Origin: Streptomyces qaidamensis
GTDB lineage: Bacteria > Actinomycetota > Actinomycetes > Streptomycetales > Streptomycetaceae
DNA: 64,000 bases
Direction of reading: 5' to 3'
Assembly: GCF_001611795.1 (NCBI RefSeq)
Contig: NZ_CP015098.1
Span: forward strand, 62,001 to 126,000
Under the pieces are notes generated by a model. It saw nothing but the letters and a program-made list of their open reading frames with translations, was not told the DNA's origin and ran no database searches. Below are positions 35,738 through 44,779 of this stretch, piece by piece. Each line of letters starts with the position of its first letter. The stretch's first letter is position 1. A program made the translations under genes and the position numbers.

Positions 35738-36189
35738 GCCGCCTCCCTATACGGGCGTTTTGTTACTTTCCTGGGCTCCGCGATGGCCGCCTCGAAGTCG
35801 TCGAGCGAGTCGAACGCCCGGTAGACGGAGGCGAATCGCAGGTAGGCGACGAGGTCGAGTTCCTGCAACGGTCCGAGTATGGCCAGCCCCACGTCGTGGG
35901 TGGTCAGCTCGGCGCTTCCGGTGGCCCGCACCGCCTCCTCGACCCGCTGGCCGAGCTGGGCGAGCGCGTCCTCGGTGACGGGCCGCCCCTGACACGCCTT
36001 GCGCACTCCATTGATGACCTTCGTACGACTGAAGGGCTCGGTGACTCCGGACCACTTCACCACCATCAGCGAGCACGTCTCCACGGTCGTGAAACGACGG
36101 GAGCAGTCAGGGCACTGGCGGCGCCTGCGGATCGATGTGCCATCGTCGGTCGTACGACTGTCGACGACACGACTGTCGGGGTGCCTGCA
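35734..36189 (-). pseudogene. nrdR: nrdR lacking its first codons
   Basis: The frame reads [33 protein letters not shown], and then the ATP-cone domain ([40 protein letters not shown]). This is NrdR, the repressor of ribonucleotide reductase genes. The expected start codon and first zinc-finger residues (MHCPF) are missing: the sequence diverges at a CTGCAG hexamer at 36185-36190 and there is no in-frame ATG. The zinc finger loses one of its four cysteines. An internal ATG could at best make the ATP-cone alone. Confidence 0.85.
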
Positions 36190-36204
36190 GACGGTCGGCC
36201 TTAC

Positions 36205-36957
36205 TCAGTCATTGCTGCGCCAGACGGTGTCGAGGAAGTTGGCGAGGCTGTCGGTGTCGATGTGGTGGTGCTCAGTGTCGGGTGGCACCTCGGCGTAGGT
36301 TCGCCTCAGGAAGGACCTCAGGGCCCCCGCAGGGGCCTCGAGCAGGGCTGCCTCACCTTCCGGGGAGCTCAGAGCGATGCAGACGACAGGGTGACCATGG
36401 CTGTGGGATGGCCAGATGTGGACGTCGCCGGTGCCGGTGGGCCGGCGTAGTCCTTCAGTGAGGAGTTCCCGGGCGAATACCCATTCCGTTGTCTCCTCAG
36501 CGCCGGTGTGGAAGGTGGTGTGCACGGCGTAGGGATCGGTCGGGGCGTACCGCAGTTCCACGGGCACTGGCAGTGTGGAGTCGCTCGACACCACAAGGCG
36601 TAGGTGCAGCGTGCACCACACGGTCCTGGGCGTCGGCGCCGAGTTGGCCACCGCAGGGGCTTCGTTCAAGGGGCCTGGGCTGTTGAGGACCTGTACCAGG
36701 TCAGCGTCCAGGACCAGCGTGTCCCCTTGGCCTGTGCCTTCGTAGGCTTCTTCCTCGCCGGGGGTGTTCCACGGTGCGCAGCGGTCACATGCAGCCGATG
36801 CCGTTGTGTGGTCCGAAAGATGTTCCCGAACGGCGTCGGGAACGCTTTGGCAGATTTGCTGGGCTGCTTCCGTGCCGAGCGTGGAGGCGTCCAGCAGTGC
36901 CTCGAAGGGGTCCTGGGGGTCGTTTCCGGAGCTGCGCGAGGTCTCGTCGAGGCTCAC
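36205..36957 (-). CDS. SsgA/SsgB-like protein (SALP) with N-terminal extension
   Basis: A 250-residue protein. Residues ~110-245 match the SsgA-like family that controls sporulation-specific cell division in streptomycetes (VELRYAPTDPYAVHTTFHTG, WVFARELLTEGLRRPTGTGD, VHIWPSHSHGHPVVCIALSS, SFLRRTYAEVPPDTE). The first ~100 residues are an acidic extension not present in the ~135-residue classical members. GTG at 36957 overlaps the stop of the interrupted sigma factor gene (GTGA), so the two were translationally coupled. The insertions upstream probably reduce or change its expression. Confidence 0.82.
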   Translation of the reverse strand: MSLDETSRSSGNDPQDPFEALLDASTLGTEAAQQICQSVPDAVREHLSDHTTASAACDRCAPWNTPGEEEAYEGTGQGDTLVLDADLVQVLNSPGPLNEAPAVANSAPTPRTVWCTLHLRLVVSSDSTLPVPVELRYAPTDPYAVHTTFHTGAEETTEWVFARELLTEGLRRPTGTGDVHIWPSHSHGHPVVCIALSSPEGEAALLEAPAGALRSFLRRTYAEVPPDTEHHHIDTDSLANFLDTVWRSND

Positions 36958-37040
36958 TTTTCACCGCTCCCTTCGCCGGGGCAGTCCGAGGCGGCGGAGT
37001 CCGTCCTGCGGAGCTTGTCGCGTTGTTTGCTACTGCGCCT
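36954..37040 (-). pseudogene. 3' end of the split sigma factor-like gene
   Basis: This piece encodes ERRSSKQRDKLRRTDSAASD and ends CPGEGSGEK before the TGA at 36954. When the two nested IS elements and one copy each of their target duplications are removed, the reading frame joins exactly to the sigma gene end at 39813 (KAL then ERR). It therefore restores a protein of about 284 residues whose stop overlaps the SALP start. Confidence 0.8.
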
Positions 37041-37188
37041 CTCTAACTGGCCGTTCTCTATCCGTTCGTGTGCTCGGTCTGCTTCGAACAGCGCGCTGGA
37101 TCGGGTGAGTTGGCCGACGTGGGGGCATGAAGGAAGGGCCTCTTGGTAGCTCGCGGTTGTCGAGTCCAGCGAGAAGCAAGAGGCCCTG

Positions 37189-38121
37189 TTGTCGAAGTGT
37201 CGCGTGGTCGTGGTTGCCGGGTCCAGTCCGGCCACTCCCAGGTGTGACTGTCTCGCCCATCGGTTCGGGAACGCGGCCGACCGGCCAGAGCGTCGGCCTC
37301 GGTATGGCTCGGACATGAGCGATGCCGAGTGGGCTCTGGTGCGGGATCTGTTGCCGGTGCCGGGATGGCTGGCGGGCCGGGGCGGGCGGCCGGAGGGCTA
37401 CTGCCACCGGCAGATGATCGACGCGGTGCGCTATCTCGTTGACAACGGCATCAAATGGCGGGCGATGCCGTCCGACTTCCCGCCCTGGCCGCGGGTGTAT
37501 GCCTTCTTCGCCCGCTGGCGGGATACGGGGCTGGTGGCCGAGCTGCATGAACGGCTGCGCGAGGGCGTCCGCCGGGCTGAGGGCCGTGACCAGGAGCCGA
37601 GTGCGGCGGTCGTTGACTCGCAGTCGGTGAAGGCGGACGCCACTGTTGCTCACCACTCGCGGGGGTTCGACGCAGGGAAGAGGATCAACGGGCGCAAGCG
37701 GCACTTGCTGACCGACACTCTCGGGCTCCTGCTGGCCGTGCTGGTCACGCCGGCTTCCACGACCGACCGGGATGCCGCCCGCGTCCTGCTACCCGCAGCG
37801 AAGAATCACTTCCGGCGGCTGGCGCGGATCTGGGCCGACGGCGGTTACACCGGCCACCTCACCGACTGGACCACCCAGCACCTCGGAGTCGTCCTCGACA
37901 TCGTCCGCCGCAGCGACGACGTCCAGGGTTTTCAGGTCCTGCCCCGCCGCTGGGTCGTCGAAAGATCCTTCGCCTGGCTCCTGCGCAGCCGGCGCCTGGT
38001 CCGTGACTACGAACGGCGCACCGAGACCAGCGAAGCCGTCGTTCTGTGGTCGATGACCATGCTCATGAGCCGCCGCCTGACCGTCCAGCACCAGGAACCT
38101 GTTCCGGTATCGGCGGCTTGA
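37189..38121 (+). CDS. IS5-family transposase (copy A)
   Basis: An intact 310-residue DDE transposase. The N-terminal part includes MSDAEWALVRDLLPVPGWLA and DNGIKWRAMPSDFPPW. The catalytic Asp motif is VVDSQSVKADATV, then GRKRHLLTDTLGLLLAVLVT. The C-terminal WVVERSFAWLLRSRRLVRDY carries the Glu. The start is called at GTG 37189; ATG 37315 is a shorter option. The 3' end overlaps the convergent accessory gene by about 59 bases. Nothing suggests inactivation. Confidence 0.9.
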   Translation: MSKCRVVVVAGSSPATPRCDCLAHRFGNAADRPERRPRYGSDMSDAEWALVRDLLPVPGWLAGRGGRPEGYCHRQMIDAVRYLVDNGIKWRAMPSDFPPWPRVYAFFARWRDTGLVAELHERLREGVRRAEGRDQEPSAAVVDSQSVKADATVAHHSRGFDAGKRINGRKRHLLTDTLGLLLAVLVTPASTTDRDAARVLLPAAKNHFRRLARIWADGGYTGHLTDWTTQHLGVVLDIVRRSDDVQGFQVLPRRWVVERSFAWLLRSRRLVRDYERRTETSEAVVLWSMTMLMSRRLTVQHQEPVPVSAA

Positions 38122-38596
38122 ACCTTCCCGGCTTCTCCTCGACCAGCCAGCCCCGTTCCACCAGCCGCTTCAGCCGGGCCCTCGCTCCCTCGACACGGGA
38201 GGCGGAGGCGCTGTCCCAGCCCAGCACCACCGCTGCCCGCCGGGCACCCAGCCCATCGGCTCCTGCTTCCACCGCGGCGGCCATCAACGCCTGATAGTCC
38301 GGCGACAACTCCTCTGTTCCGGTGGCGTTCTGCCGGTGAGGCACCGCCCGGCGCGGTCCCACCGGCTTCCGCTGTGACACCCCGCCGATCACTTCGGCGG
38401 GCGCATCCGCCTCGGCCAGTGCCTCCAGATACTGCTCCAGGCCGATCACCCGGCGCCTGAGCGCCTCTTCCGCGTCCGCCAGAGCCGCCCGCACCCGCTC
38501 CAGCTCGGCTTCGAGTTCCTCCACCCGCACCGCCGCGGACTTCCGCCGCGCTTCCAACACCGCCCGCATCGACGGCATCCGCCACCCCCACGACAT
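38063..38596 (-). CDS. IS accessory protein (copy A)
   Basis: A protein of about 177 residues, convergent with the transposase. An N-terminal coiled coil (VEELEAELERVRAALADAEE) is followed by a basic linker and a C-terminal winged-helix-like region (GARRAAVVLGWDSASASRVE, LKRLVERGWLVEEKPGRFKP). ATG 38596 is used; a TTG further upstream is in frame. It is identical in the inverted copy and probably regulates or assists transposition. Confidence 0.65.
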   Translation of the reverse strand: MSWGWRMPSMRAVLEARRKSAAVRVEELEAELERVRAALADAEEALRRRVIGLEQYLEALAEADAPAEVIGGVSQRKPVGPRRAVPHRQNATGTEELSPDYQALMAAAVEAGADGLGARRAAVVLGWDSASASRVEGARARLKRLVERGWLVEEKPGRFKPPIPEQVPGAGRSGGGS

Positions 38597-38693
38597 CTCA
38601 GCCAGCAACGAGCCGAGACTCCCGCGACCGCGGCCATCTCATGCCTGACCAGCGAGAACCACACACGAGGTTCGGAAAGAGAACGACCTCTAA

Positions 38694-39812
38694 GTGAGCG
38701 TTTGATACGCCTATTGGGCGGTTCATAGTGATTGTCAGCGACCCGGCGTGAGTGCCGAACCAAGCGATCCGCCGGAAATGCGGCTTCTGCGGCAATCGGC
38801 AGACCAGTTATGCGCCGGGTTCCTTAACAAAGCTCCTGTCTCATTCAAAAACCTACCGGTTCACCCGAGATCGAGAACGCACGCCCCGATGCACCCAACG
38901 CCCCCGCCCACGCCCTGCTCAGACCGGCCGCCACCGCATACCCAGGCATCATGCAGCCCTCACGGCCCTACCCCAGCGACCTGTCCGACGCCCGCTGGGA
39001 ACTCATCCGCCCCACCCTCGAAGCCTGGCGCCAAGCCCGCAACGGCATCCGCAAACCCACCCACGACCTGCGCGCCCTGATGAACGCCATCCTCTACGTC
39101 GACCGCACCGGCATCCCCTGGCGCTACCTGCCCCACGACTTCCCACCCCACCAAACCGTCTACGGCTACTTCGCCCACTGGGAAGCCGACGGCATCTTCG
39201 ACCAGCTCACCGGCCTCTTACGCGGCAAAATCCGCCAGGCCGAAGGCCGCACCAACGAGCCCAACGCCTGCCTGATCGACAGCCAGAGCATCAAAACCTC
39301 CGCCACCGTCCCCCTCACCAGCCAAGGCATCGACCCCGCCAAGAAAATCATCGGACGCAAACGGCACATCGTCACCGACACGCTCGGCCTCCTACTGGCC
39401 GTCGCCGTCACCGCCGCCAGCGTCCACGACTCCGCCGCCGGCACCCAACTCCTGACCAAAGTCCGCGAGCGCCACCCCACCATCACCAAAGCCTGGGCCG
39501 ACAACGGCTACAAAACCAAAGCCATCGAACACGCCGCCCACCTCGGCATCGACCTCGAAATCGTCCAACGCGACCCCACCACCCGCGGCTTCCACGTCCA
39601 GCCCCGCCGCTGGGTCATCGAACGCACCCTCGGCTGGCTCATGCACCACCGCCGCCTGGCCCGCGACTACGAAACCCACCCCCACCGATCAGCCGCCATG
39701 ATCCAACTGGCCGCCATCAACCTCATGACCCGCCGCCTCACCCACGAAGCCACCCCCAACTGGCGCGACAGCTAAGCCAAATAAAACAGACAACCGAGAA
39801 CCAAACGCTCAC
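38694..39812 (+). mobile_element. IS5-family element inside the sigma factor gene
   Basis: Inverted repeats gtgagcgtttg (left, from 38694) and its complement (right, ending 39812) bound a 1,119-bp element with a 3-bp target duplication taa (38691-38693 and 39813-39815). A TNA-type duplication is typical of the IS427-like group. It was the first insertion into the sigma gene; the 1,642-bp element landed beside it later. Confidence 0.88.
38951..39775 (+). CDS. IS5-family transposase
   Basis: An intact 274-residue transposase starting at ATG 38951 (MQPSRPYPSDLSDARWELIR). DDE motifs: LIDSQSIKTSATV, GRKRHIVTDTLGLLLAVAVT, KAWADNGYKT, and RRWVIERTLGWLMHHRRLAR. The sequence is very rich in C-ending codons. 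It appears functional. Confidence 0.9.
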   Translation: MQPSRPYPSDLSDARWELIRPTLEAWRQARNGIRKPTHDLRALMNAILYVDRTGIPWRYLPHDFPPHQTVYGYFAHWEADGIFDQLTGLLRGKIRQAEGRTNEPNACLIDSQSIKTSATVPLTSQGIDPAKKIIGRKRHIVTDTLGLLLAVAVTAASVHDSAAGTQLLTKVRERHPTITKAWADNGYKTKAIEHAAHLGIDLEIVQRDPTTRGFHVQPRRWVIERTLGWLMHHRRLARDYETHPHRSAAMIQLAAINLMTRRLTHEATPNWRDS

Positions 39813-39815
39813 TAA

Positions 39816-40574
39816 CGCCTTGGCCGTCAGGCCCACGCTCTGGGCCGCCTCCCGTTCGGTGTAGCCAAGTGCCCGCATCCCCATTGCCTTCCTGAGTTTG
39901 GGGTCATGGATGCGGGTGAGGGTCCTGGAGACCTCGTCGCGCACGAGAGCCGTATGACACGGGTCGGGTGTCCGCGGGTCGGGGAGCTGGATCAGGGCCT
40001 CGTTGCTGTCGTCCCAGCGAGCTAGGCGCTGACTATCGAGCTGCTGCTTCCACCACTTGCGGTAGGTCACGGCGAAGCAGCTGACGCATGCGCCCATGAA
40101 GTATGTGGTGAGGCCAGCACCCCGCCGAGGATCCCATTGGCCTTGCTGAAGCGCGTACCGGCGAAAGAAGGGCACCGCCGACAGAAGCGTCTCGGTGGCG
40201 AGAGTGGACTGTTCCTCATCGTTCCACGGAAAATGCGTCGGCGGGGAGGACACCGGTCGGCCACCCGCTGCGCAGCGGGCGAAGATCTCGCCCGTCCCGA
40301 TCCAGTGGTGCAGAATGGGCCAACCGTAAGCGGCAAGCCGTTGCATCAAGCGGTCCGCGCGTTCACCTGTGTAACCGTCGGCGCGGACCGCCCTTACGAC
40401 AGCGACGTCCGCAGCGAGACGCCGCTGATAGTCCTCCTGATCAGGCTGCTGCGCCTGTGGGGCCAGGTGGTTTTCCACCTGCTGCACCAAATCCGGGGAG
40501 ATCGTCGCCGGTGGTTCCGCGTGCCCGGCCTCCTCAGCCTCCAACCATGCGTCTTCCTCTGCATGTCCTGACAT
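39816..40574 (-). pseudogene. Sigma-70-like factor, 5' part of IS-split gene
   Basis: ATG at 40574 (MSGHAEEDAW) has AAGGAGG ideally placed upstream. The 254 residues up to the IS include a central helical region (GAGLTTYFMGACVSCFAVTY, RKWWKQQL) resembling sigma region 2 and a C-terminal helix-turn-helix (RKAMGMRALGYTEREAAQSV, GLTAKAL) resembling region 4. It looks like an ECF-type or phage/plasmid-type sigma factor, but the exact class is uncertain. The IS removes about 30 C-terminal residues after the helix-turn-helix, so a truncated protein may still bind DNA. Confidence 0.7.
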
Positions 40575-41126
40575 GATCCTCCTTGCGGCAAGCGGTACGA
40601 CCGCCGACGGCCTGACACATGGTTGTAGGAGCGGCCGTCGGCGTCTCCCCCCCTCTTTGAGGCGGTCGAGCTGCCGAGTATGTCGATCGTGATGCATAGG
40701 TGTACTGGCGTGTTCGCGTGGGCGCAGCGCCAGGTGTTCGTGGTGCTCGTAGACCACAAGGGCGGTGAGGCGGGATGGCCCGCCAGTCGCGGCACCGGAT
40801 CCGAACTCTGTGCGCGGGGCAGCCTCAGTCCAAAGGCATGACGGCGGCGTGCGGCCGTCGTTGAACAGTACGACTCCATACAGTGGGCCCCGGGGACGTC
40901 ATGGCTGATCCCCCGGGGCCCGTGCTGTGTCGGACGTGGGTCAGATCTCCCCGGCCGCCGTAGCGGTGAGCCAGCCGGCGGCTTCAGCGTCGGCCATCAC
41001 TGCAATGGTCATCGTCCGTCGGGGGATTGCGCGGAGGGCGGGAGCGCCAGGTCGAGGAGGGCATTGAGGGTTTGGTGGTCGAGGCCGCTGTCGAGGTGGA
41101 GGGAACGTCGCAGGAGGGCTCCGACG
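40575..41126. other. Intergenic stretch with a gene-end remnant
   Basis: Contains the promoter of the sigma gene on the left. Around 41010-41126 the minus strand reads VGALLRRSLHLDSGLDHQTL then NALLDLALPPSAQ and stops, the end of a lost gene cut by an IS6-like end. Otherwise no gene is supported. Confidence 0.4.
40885..40921. terminator. GC-rich hairpin
   Basis: gggccccgggg (40885-40895) pairs with ccccggggccc (40911-40921) around a 15-base loop in the non-coding space right of the sigma gene. It is a plausible terminator for a gene lost from either side. Confidence 0.55.
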
Positions 41127-41205
41127 GGCGTTGTCACGTTGTTGGGTGCGTGACTCCCTAACGGTGCGTCGGGGCAGGGAGAGCTTGGGGGCCGGGCCTG
41201 TGGTC
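41127..41205 (-). repeat. Remnant of an IS6-like left end
   Basis: gggcgttgtcacgttgttg at 41127-41145 matches the left terminus of the IS6-like element at 30983, and the next ~60 bases remain partly similar (cggtg, gggca, gtggtc). No transposase follows, so this is a solo end left by deletion. Confidence 0.65.
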
Positions 41206-41266
41206 AGGCCGTGGTGGGCCGGTCGGCAGCGCTTGTGAAACATGGCGGCGAGCGGCCGAAGCGCCG

Positions 41267-43096
41267 GTGGATACTGCCGGGGTGGTGAAGGATCTGAAGA
41301 GCGCGCTGGCCGCGCTGGACGGCAATGAGCCGGTCGCCCTGCTCGAACTGCGCGAGACGCAGTGGCTCGACGCGAAGGGCGTCCCGTACCAGCTGGCGGA
41401 CCCCAAGGCGGTCGAGGAACTCGCCAAGGACGTCGCGGCGTTCGCCAACGGGGGCGGCGGGATGATCGTCATCGGCATCGCCACCCGCCTGGAGCACGAC
41501 GAAGAGGTCCTGGACCGCATCGTCGGCCTCGACCCGGCCGCAGTGAACGTGGACCAGATCCGCAAGCTGATCCGTCAATGGATCACCCCAGCTCCGCGCG
41601 GCGTGCGCGTCGGCTGGTCCGGTGCGGACGGCGAGCGGGTGGTGTTCATCGACGTCCCCGAGCAGGCCGCCGGCACGTTGTTCGTCGTGCCGGCGCCGGT
41701 GGGCAAGCCCGGGTCTCCGCGCACGGACACGGTCGCCGTGCCGAGGCGGGACGGCGACAGCACGCACTGGCTGCCGCGGGCCGAGATCCAGCAGTTGCTC
41801 TCCGCCGGTGTCCGAGCCTCTGGCATGCCCACCGCTCAGGCGCTCACCGAGCTCGTGCGGCAGGCCGTCTCTGAAGCCGGGCCGGACGGTGAGCTGCGGG
41901 TCGGGCAGGGCCTGCCCGACCGCGAGCGGGAGATGCGTGCGGCCTACGAGCAGCTGGCCGGCGCAGGACTGGGCCGGCCGGCCGGAGAGGCGTGGGCGCA
42001 GGGCCCGGCCGCTCTGCAAGATCTGCACTACGAGCTCGACGGCGAGCCGGGCTGGGTGCTGTGTCTGGTGGCCGGGCGCCCGCCGGCGGCCGTCGCCGAG
42101 CCCGTCTGGCAGGCGATCGTCGCCGCCGGCCAGCATGCACCGGGCCAGGACCCGCTCGCGGCCATCGGCTTTCCCCGCCCGCCGAAGGACACGGACACTC
42201 CGTGGGTGATCGCGGCCGACTCCCGGAGTGTGGACCTCGACGGCGGATCGTGGGGCGCGGGCCGCCTGACGTGCTCGGGGCGCGGCGTGTGGCGGTGGCA
42301 GCCGCTCCCCCGCTTCGGCCTCAACCAGGGCCGGTCCGCCGACATCGGAACCTCCGGCCAGACGCCGGCCCTGCGCCTGCGCGCCGTGGTGAACCTGCCC
42401 TGGGCCGACCCGGACCAGCTGGAGATCAGCAAACCCCGGCGCACGCTCCTCGAACAGCAGCTTCCCTACAGCGCGGTGGCCGGGGCGGTGACGATACTGT
42501 CCAGGCGCCGGGGCTCGGAATTGCCCGCCGCTCGCTGGGAACGAGGACCCTTCGGCAACTCGGCCCGTTCCGTCGGCTACTCGTGCACGATCGCCGGACC
42601 GGACGGCAGCCCGGCGTTGAAGGCCTCCGTCATGCTCGCCCTGCCCACCACGATGGAATCCATCGTGGTCGCCTGCGCCGACGTCCTGATCGAGAACCCG
42701 GCAGCATGGGCGGCAGCCCTCGGCCCCGGCTGGGACACGCAGTTGGGCCTCGACGAGGTCCAGGCCGTACTGCTCGACACGTGGGAGACCGCTGCCGAGC
42801 TGCTGCCGGACGTCGTCGGCGACCCGGCCGGACTGTTGTGGGCTGCCCCGCCCACCACCGAACTGCGGATGACGTGCGAACAGCCCGCCGACAGCGGGGT
42901 CTTGCCGACCCTGGACACGATCGTCGACCTGACGCCCCTCGGCACGAACGACGGCGGCACCAGATCACGGATGGCCGTCACCATCACCTCCGAACCGGCA
43001 ATGCGACGCGCAGAGCGCCAGCGCTTGCTGCGGGAGGCGCTGGTGTACATGGTTGACCAGTTCGGGTACGTCGACGCGGAGTTGGACCTGCTGTAG
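41267..43096 (+). CDS. AlbA_2 (Schlafen-like) domain protein
   Basis: A 609-residue protein. Residues ~20-150 match the AlbA_2/Schlafen-type putative DNA- or RNA-binding domain: ELRETQWLDAKGVPYQ, AVEELAKDVAAFANGGGGMI, VIGIATRLEHDEEVLDRI. The remaining ~450 residues are Streptomyces-conserved but uncharacterised, with no membrane segment. GTG at 41267 is the called start; a second GTG 15 bases later is possible. AlbA_2 proteins appear in regulators and in some antiphage systems, but this one has no recognisable partner. Confidence 0.75.
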   Translation: MDTAGVVKDLKSALAALDGNEPVALLELRETQWLDAKGVPYQLADPKAVEELAKDVAAFANGGGGMIVIGIATRLEHDEEVLDRIVGLDPAAVNVDQIRKLIRQWITPAPRGVRVGWSGADGERVVFIDVPEQAAGTLFVVPAPVGKPGSPRTDTVAVPRRDGDSTHWLPRAEIQQLLSAGVRASGMPTAQALTELVRQAVSEAGPDGELRVGQGLPDREREMRAAYEQLAGAGLGRPAGEAWAQGPAALQDLHYELDGEPGWVLCLVAGRPPAAVAEPVWQAIVAAGQHAPGQDPLAAIGFPRPPKDTDTPWVIAADSRSVDLDGGSWGAGRLTCSGRGVWRWQPLPRFGLNQGRSADIGTSGQTPALRLRAVVNLPWADPDQLEISKPRRTLLEQQLPYSAVAGAVTILSRRRGSELPAARWERGPFGNSARSVGYSCTIAGPDGSPALKASVMLALPTTMESIVVACADVLIENPAAWAAALGPGWDTQLGLDEVQAVLLDTWETAAELLPDVVGDPAGLLWAAPPTTELRMTCEQPADSGVLPTLDTIVDLTPLGTNDGGTRSRMAVTITSEPAMRRAERQRLLREALVYMVDQFGYVDAELDLL

Positions 43097-43150
43097 GCAC
43101 GGCTCAGCAGCGCCCGTGCCGGGAGAGGAAGTGGTGGGGCCGGTGGGCTT

Positions 43151-43477
43151 TCATCCTGCGACGTCCCATGCCTGTCCCTCGTCCGGGCTGGCCAGTCGTT
43201 GGTGTTCCGACCGGGCGGCTTCGAGCAGGCGTCGCCAGGACGTGACCAGGGGGCGCCGTCGCAGGAGAGCCCGCCGCTCACGCTCGGTCATTCCGCCCCA
43301 GATTCCGTGCTCGATGCGATGGTCGAGGGCATAGGCCAGGCACTCGGTGCGCACCGGACAGCCGGTGCACACGGCCTTGGCCCTGTTCTGGGCCGCGCCG
43401 TCCACGAAAAGCTCGTCCGGATCAGCGGTTCGGCAGACCGCTCGCTGACCCCAGGCCTCCTGATCTTCCCCGTTCAC
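43151..43477 (-). CDS. WhiB-like Fe-S transcription factor
   Basis: A 108-residue Wbl protein. The four cluster-binding cysteines are present (C15, C37, C40, C46, the last three in VCTGCPVRTECLAYAL), followed by the signature GIWGGMTERERRAL and an arginine-rich DNA-binding tail. GTG at 43477 is the start. Wbl proteins bind a [4Fe-4S] cluster and usually act with sigma factor region 4. The gene lies convergent to the AlbA_2 gene. Confidence 0.92.
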   Translation of the reverse strand: MNGEDQEAWGQRAVCRTADPDELFVDGAAQNRAKAVCTGCPVRTECLAYALDHRIEHGIWGGMTERERRALLRRRPLVTSWRRLLEAARSEHQRLASPDEGQAWDVAG

Positions 43478-43601
43478 CCCGACGCCGTCCTCTCCCCGGT
43501 CCGGCCCGCCGCACTCCCCTGGGCAGGCGCAGTCCGAGAACGGTACGGCAAACGCCTACGGCATGGGACATCACCGCATTGCGGCAAACCCTTCGGGTGA
43601 A

Positions 43602-43621
43602 GGGGCCTTGACCAAGGCCCC
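43602..43621. terminator. Hairpin terminator
   Basis: ggggccttgaccaaggcccc forms an 8-bp stem with a 4-base loop, 16 bases past the stop of the 335-residue gene on the minus strand. It probably ends that transcript upstream of whiB. Confidence 0.65.
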
Positions 43622-43637
43622 AACGCCTCGTGCCCCC

Positions 43638-44645
43638 TCAGCCGGTGCCCGAGCAACCGGGCATCACGGGCAACGATGCCTCGCATGTCAGGGCACTCGT
43701 GCGCCGCCGGATCGCGGCGAACATCTCGACGTGGTCCTTCCTGATCGGGTAGTCGATCCGGTCGTAGCGCAGTTGGAGAGCGGCGCTGCGATCCGGAGAC
43801 TTCAACAGGACCAGACCGAGGCTGCCCCCGGGCGTCAGGTCGCGGTGACCGCACAGTTCCAGCGGCAGACCATGCTCCGGGTCGGTCAGGGCCTGCACCA
43901 GCTCGGCGCGGCGCAGGGCTGTCTCGGAATCGTGCTCGAGCTGCAGGATCCACCACTCCCCCAGCCGCGACTCGTGGCCGGTGACGACCTGGGGGACGGC
44001 GACGGTGTGGAGGAGTCCGAGGCGGCGCAGCAGCCCGCTGGGGAGCCAGGCGGCGTCCCGCCAGATCTTCTCGTAGATGAGCGGCTGCCGTTCGGTGTCC
44101 CACTGCTTCTCGTAGGGAGTCCACGTGTCGCCGACCAGCCAGCAGGCTTCTCCCCCGTTGCTCTGGATCTGCTGCGCGAGGGCTGCCTCGGCCTTCTGGA
44201 AGGCTCGGCGTGAGGGGCCGGTGAGCTTGATGCTGGTGGGTTGTCCGAGCCGGCGGAGCTCGATGCCGCGGTCGGTGCGTGCGCAGATCCGGATGCCGTT
44301 GAGTCCGTAGATCTCGTCTCGTCCTACGCTCATCGGTGAGCGGCAGGGCAGCAGTCCGCTCAGCAGGCTTTCGAGGCTGGCGTTGCTCTCCAGGTGGAGC
44401 CGGATGCCGTGTGAGGTGGGCTGCACGTAGCGGATTCCGAAGGGGTACTCGAAGAAGTGCCGCTGGGTGTTGAGGACCCAGTAGAACACCTCGGATTCGA
44501 GCAGGAGTTGCGCGTGCTGGGCCGGTGCCGGGATGAGGGGCGCGTGGGGCGGCGCGGCAGCGACGGCGTCACAGGCGACCTGGCGGGGGGTGCCGGTGTA
44601 GAGGGCGTACGTCCGGGCGCGGCTGCTGATCTGGGTGGCCGACAT
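43638..44645 (-). CDS. Hypothetical protein, 335 residues
   Basis: ATG at 44645 (MSATQISSRART) has GGAAGG about 10 bases upstream. The protein is soluble-looking, with aromatic segments such as HAQLLLESEVFYWVLNTQRH, EYPFGIRYVQPTSHGIRLHL and RLGEWWILQLEHDSETALRR. It resembles Streptomyces conserved hypotheticals of mobile DNA. I cannot assign a function. It is preceded by the remains of a decayed gene and may once have been the second gene of an operon. Confidence 0.6.
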   Translation of the reverse strand: MSATQISSRARTYALYTGTPRQVACDAVAAAPPHAPLIPAPAQHAQLLLESEVFYWVLNTQRHFFEYPFGIRYVQPTSHGIRLHLESNASLESLLSGLLPCRSPMSVGRDEIYGLNGIRICARTDRGIELRRLGQPTSIKLTGPSRRAFQKAEAALAQQIQSNGGEACWLVGDTWTPYEKQWDTERQPLIYEKIWRDAAWLPSGLLRRLGLLHTVAVPQVVTGHESRLGEWWILQLEHDSETALRRAELVQALTDPEHGLPLELCGHRDLTPGGSLGLVLLKSPDRSAALQLRYDRIDYPIRKDHVEMFAAIRRRTSALTCEASLPVMPGCSGTG

Positions 44646-44779
44646 GGCGGGTACCTTCCGCTCCGCTCCGTCGGCCCGCGGAGCGTGAGGAACAGGCACT
44701 GGTGTGCGGTGGTGCGGTCGGTGAGATGGGCTCTGGTCGAAGCCGAGCTTCTTCGCCTCCGCCTTGAACCAGTGGGCCG

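Larger units (their letters stand above)
37046..38687 (+). mobile_element. 1,642-bp IS5-family element, copy A
   Basis: The element starts actggccgttctct and ends with the complement of gtcgttctct, and is flanked by a 5-bp duplication ctcta (37041-37045 and 38688-38692). It carries a plus-strand transposase and a convergent accessory gene. An apparently identical copy lies inverted at 54516-56157. It inserted next to an older IS5-family element inside the sigma factor gene. Confidence 0.88.
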
